A model generated the notes under the pieces. It was not told the origin of the DNA, searched no databases, and saw only the letters and a list, made by a program, of their open reading frames with translations. The translations under genes were made by a program, and so were the position numbers. Below are positions 5,248 through 7,666 of a stretch of DNA of 7,666 bases, piece after piece (position 1 is the stretch's first letter; the number at the start of each line of letters is the position of its first letter). Source of the stretch: Gallionellaceae bacterium (GTDB taxonomy: Bacteria > Pseudomonadota > Gammaproteobacteria > Burkholderiales > Gallionellaceae); contig JAKFXW010000182.1 of assembly GCA_021731185.1 (NCBI GenBank), forward strand, positions 1-7,666, in the 5' to 3' direction.

Positions 5248-6617
5248 AAATTATCATTCTGGGGGCTGGGCAAGTGGGCTCAACTGTAGCGGAAAGCCTG
5301 GTCGGTGAAGCCAACGACATCACCATTGTGGACACCGATACCGAGCGCTTGCGCTTGCTGCGTGATCGTTTGGATCTGCGTACCTTGGTCGGCAATGCCG
5401 CTCATCCTGCAGTGCTGGAACAAGCCGGGATTGCTGATGCTGACATGCTGCTGGCAGTCACCATGAGTGATGAAGTCAATATGGTGGCCTGCAAGTTAGC
5501 CGCCAGCCTGTATAACACTCCCACCCGCATTGCGCGCATACGCTCCACCGAATATCTGACGCATCCTGAAATCTTTAATCTGGATAATTTCTGTGTGGAT
5601 TTTTCCATCTGCCCCGAGCAGATCATGACGGATTGTTTGCAGAAGCTGGTAGAGTTTCCCGAAGCGTTGCGGGTATTTGAATTCGCCGATGGCTTAGTGT
5701 CACTGGTTGCGGTAAAAGCGTTTGAAGGCGGCCCGCTTGTGGGGCATCCCTTGAGTTTGATGCGAACACATCTACCTAAAGTGGATGCGCGCGTTGCGGT
5801 TATTTTTCGGCACGACAAACCGATTATTCCAGAAGGTAACACGGTCATCCATGCGGGCGACGAGGTGTTCTTTATTGCGGCGACCGAGCATATTCGCGCT
5901 GTTCTACATGAGATCAGGCGCATGGATAAGCCAGCCAAGCGCATTATGATCGTGGGTGGCGGAAATATTGGTCGCCGTCTGGCGATGGCACTGGAAAAAA
6001 ATTATCAGGTCAAAATAATTGAATACAACAAAAAAGTGTGTGAACGTCTGGCGGGTGATTTAAGCAACACGCTGGTTTTGCATGGTGACGGAACCGATGA
6101 AAATTTAATGCAATCTGAGAACATAGACGAAATTGATATTTTTTGCGCACTGACCAATGACGACGAAAACAATATTATGTCCTCGTTGCTGGCTAAAAGT
6201 TGTGGTGCACGCAAGGTGATTGCGCTGATTAATCGTAGAGCCTACGTGAATTTGGTGCAGGGCAGCAAGATTGATATTGCTTTGTCACCCGCTCAGGTAA
6301 CGATTGGCTCATTGCTGGCGTATGTGCGACAGGGCGATGTGGCGGTGGTGCATTCCTTGTGGCGCGGTGCTGCTGAAGCGTTGGAAATTGTCGCGCATGG
6401 TGATCAGCATTCGTCAAAAGTAGTGGGGCGGCGCATTGATCAAATTGATTTGCCGCAGGGCGCAACTATAGGCGCGCTGGTGCGCGGCAAACAAGTCATT
6501 ATGGGACATCGCGACAGCGTAATTGAAGCAGATGACCATGTCATTGTGTTTGTACTGAACAAGAAAATTATCCGCAAGGTTGAGCAGTTTTTCCAGGTTA
6601 ACGTAGGGTTCTTTTAA
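5244..6617 (+). CDS. trkA: Trk system potassium uptake protein TrkA
   Basis: TrkA is the peripheral cytoplasmic NAD(H)/ATP-binding subunit that gates the TrkH potassium transporter. The 457 residues form the usual duplicated layout: RCK-N Rossmann domain 1 with GAGQVG (7-12) and acidic Asp30 after strand 2, an RCK-C domain around 140-225, Rossmann domain 2 with GGGNIG (238-243) and Glu260, and a second RCK-C domain to the end (VVGRRIDQIDLPQGATIGAL near 393). Length is that of the E. coli protein. The start is GTG at 5244, preceded by GGAG at 5232-5235 at good spacing; its TGA/GTG overlap with the phosphatase gene and the TAATG overlap with trkH indicate one coupled operon. No interruption or missing motif is seen. 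Confidence 0.97.
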   Translation: MKIIILGAGQVGSTVAESLVGEANDITIVDTDTERLRLLRDRLDLRTLVGNAAHPAVLEQAGIADADMLLAVTMSDEVNMVACKLAASLYNTPTRIARIRSTEYLTHPEIFNLDNFCVDFSICPEQIMTDCLQKLVEFPEALRVFEFADGLVSLVAVKAFEGGPLVGHPLSLMRTHLPKVDARVAVIFRHDKPIIPEGNTVIHAGDEVFFIAATEHIRAVLHEIRRMDKPAKRIMIVGGGNIGRRLAMALEKNYQVKIIEYNKKVCERLAGDLSNTLVLHGDGTDENLMQSENIDEIDIFCALTNDDENNIMSSLLAKSCGARKVIALINRRAYVNLVQGSKIDIALSPAQVTIGSLLAYVRQGDVAVVHSLWRGAAEALEIVAHGDQHSSKVVGRRIDQIDLPQGATIGALVRGKQVIMGHRDSVIEADDHVIVFVLNKKIIRKVEQFFQVNVGFF

Positions 6618-7309
6618 TGCGGCGTTCGCTTGCTGTCATACACGCTTTAGGCATGATGCTGGTCATGTTCAGCGCCGCCTACATACTCCCAATTTTGGGC
6701 TCGCTTATTTATCAAGATGGCACGACCGTCATTTTTTTGACCGCAATGGCGATGACTTTTGTAGCGGGCGGCTCCATGTGGTATCTGACGCGAGGGGAAA
6801 AAAGGCAGCTTACCATTCGTCACGGATTTTTATTGGTGGTGATGATGTGGACCGCGATGCCCGCCTTTGCCACGCTACCTTTGCTGGATAGGCTGTCTTT
6901 TACCGATGCCTATTTTGAAACCATGTCGGCTTTGACCACGAGCGGCGGGACAGTTTTGGTCGGGTTAGATAATTTGCCGCCCGCAATTAATCTATGGCGA
7001 CACGAGTTGCAATGGCTCGGGGGCTTGGGCGTGATTGTGTTGGCGGTAGCCGTTCTGCCCTTGCTGGGCATTGGTGGCCGACAATTATTCAAGGCCGAAA
7101 CGCCAGGGCCCATGAAAGATTCATCACTGGCTCCGCGCATTACCGAAACAGCGCGTAATCTGTGGCTAGTATATTTGACAGCAACGGTTATTTTGCATAC
7201 TGATGTTGAAAGCGGTGGGTATGTCGTGGCTGGATGCGATCTGTCACGCATTTTCAGCGATGAGCTTAGGTGGATTTTCCACGCACGATGCCAGCATCGG
7301 ACATTTTAA
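6617..7309 (+). CDS. trkH: TrkH potassium uptake protein, N-terminal part (frameshifted)
   Basis: TrkH is the membrane K+ channel-like subunit, built of four M1-P-M2 repeats, that works with TrkA. ATG 6617 overlaps the trkA stop (TAATG), with AGGG at 6605-6608 as ribosome binding site. Residues 1-192 match TrkH: hydrophobic segments near 5-30, 36-57 and 70-90, the first pore loop with filter ALTTSGGT (105-112), QWLGGLGVIVLAVAVLPLLG (132-151) and the QLFKAETPGP linker. From about residue 193 the frame gives non-TrkH sequence (LHTDVESGG...) and stops at 7309. The true continuation lies in the +1 frame, so the 230-residue frame is a truncated product. Removing one T from the run at 7191-7194 restores ATVICILMLKAVGMSW without a gap. 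It is either a sequencing/assembly error or a recent mutation. Confidence 0.93.
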   Translation: MRRSLAVIHALGMMLVMFSAAYILPILGSLIYQDGTTVIFLTAMAMTFVAGGSMWYLTRGEKRQLTIRHGFLLVVMMWTAMPAFATLPLLDRLSFTDAYFETMSALTTSGGTVLVGLDNLPPAINLWRHELQWLGGLGVIVLAVAVLPLLGIGGRQLFKAETPGPMKDSSLAPRITETARNLWLVYLTATVILHTDVESGGYVVAGCDLSRIFSDELRWIFHARCQHRTF

Positions 7310-7666
7310 TTCCCCGCTAATCGAGTTTGTGCTGATCGTTTTTATGTTGCTGGCCGCAGTTAATTTTGCCACGCACTTTATGGTCTGGCGCACAAAAAAC
7401 TGGCGGCTCTATCTGCGCGACAGCGAGGCTATTGCAACCATTTCGTTGCTGCTCACGAGTGTATTTGCAGTGGCAATATTTTTATGGGTACTAGACATTT
7501 ATCCTGACTTTACGATGGCATTGCGCCATGCCAGCTTTAATCTAATTTCTGTGGCGACCAGTTCAGGCTATGCCAGCGTAGATTATGCCCAGTGGCCAAT
7601 TTTTGCTCCCTTATTCATGTTGTTTTTGAGTTGCGTAGCAGCAAGCTCTGGATCAACCGGAGGCGG
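7194..7666 (+). CDS. trkH: TrkH potassium uptake protein, continuation after frameshift (partial, runs off window)
   Basis: This frame is open from 7194 to the window end and continues TrkH exactly where the upstream frame loses it. It starts CILMLKAVGMSWLDAICHAF and contains the second selectivity filter in AMSLGGFSTHDAS (from 7257), hydrophobic helices FVLIVFMLLAAVNFATHF and TISLLLTSVFAVAIFLWVL, the third filter in ISVATSSGYASVDY (near 7543-7584), and the beginning of the fourth in ASSGSTGG at the edge. The conserved filters and lack of stop codons argue that selection on this part was recent or is still acting. If translated alone it could start at ATG 7203 or 7221, but neither would make a complete channel. 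About 157 codons are visible; the C-terminus lies outside. Confidence 0.9.

Noticed and set aside
7181..7224. Programmed ribosomal frameshift in trkH
   Set aside because: The site is only TTTTG with no slippery heptamer, stop-linked motif or strong downstream structure seen, and TrkH proteins are not known to need frameshifting. Error or mutation is simpler.

Overview
The window is about 7.7 kb of compact, mid-GC bacterial chromosome. The gene types and protein sequences (ThiC with a TPP leader, RsmE, a TrkA/TrkH potassium system, a DUF1731-type epimerase) suggest a betaproteobacterium, possibly of the Nitrosomonadales/Gallionellaceae type. That placement is inference from protein style only. 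I see no insertion sequence, CRISPR array, tRNA, rRNA or phage gene.

Layout: (1) 3-134, the C-terminal end of a TIGR01777-type NAD-dependent epimerase. (2) 135-442, a regulatory intergenic region with two copies of a 19-nt repeat, a TPP riboswitch aptamer with an unusually long P3 arm, an apparent anti-Shine-Dalgarno switch, and an AT-rich spacer built of nested direct repeats. (3) 443-2386, thiC, whose product makes the thiamine pyrimidine. (4) 2440-2913, a small membrane-anchored protein with a thioredoxin-like look but no cysteine. (5) 2932-3699 on the minus strand, rsmE, convergent with the preceding gene. (6) 3773-4327, a cytoplasmic thioredoxin-family protein with a CNHC centre. (7) 4339-5247, 5244-6617 and 6617-window end: an inositol-monophosphatase-family gene, trkA and trkH, joined by start/stop overlaps of 4 nt and 1 nt and so probably one translationally coupled operon.

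How the genes work together: thiC is probably shut off by thiamine pyrophosphate through occlusion of its ribosome binding site. TrkA is the cytoplasmic NAD-binding gating subunit of the TrkH potassium channel/transporter. The coupled phosphatase gene may belong to the same physiology or simply share transcription. trkH carries a clear single-base frameshift in a T run near 7191-7194, after which the conserved TrkH sequence continues in another frame to the end of the window.

No entirely new system is evident. The most interesting parts are the thiC leader architecture, the cysteine-free thioredoxin-like membrane protein after thiC, the perfect hairpin spanning a stop codon and a candidate start codon at 4319-4341, and the trkH frameshift.
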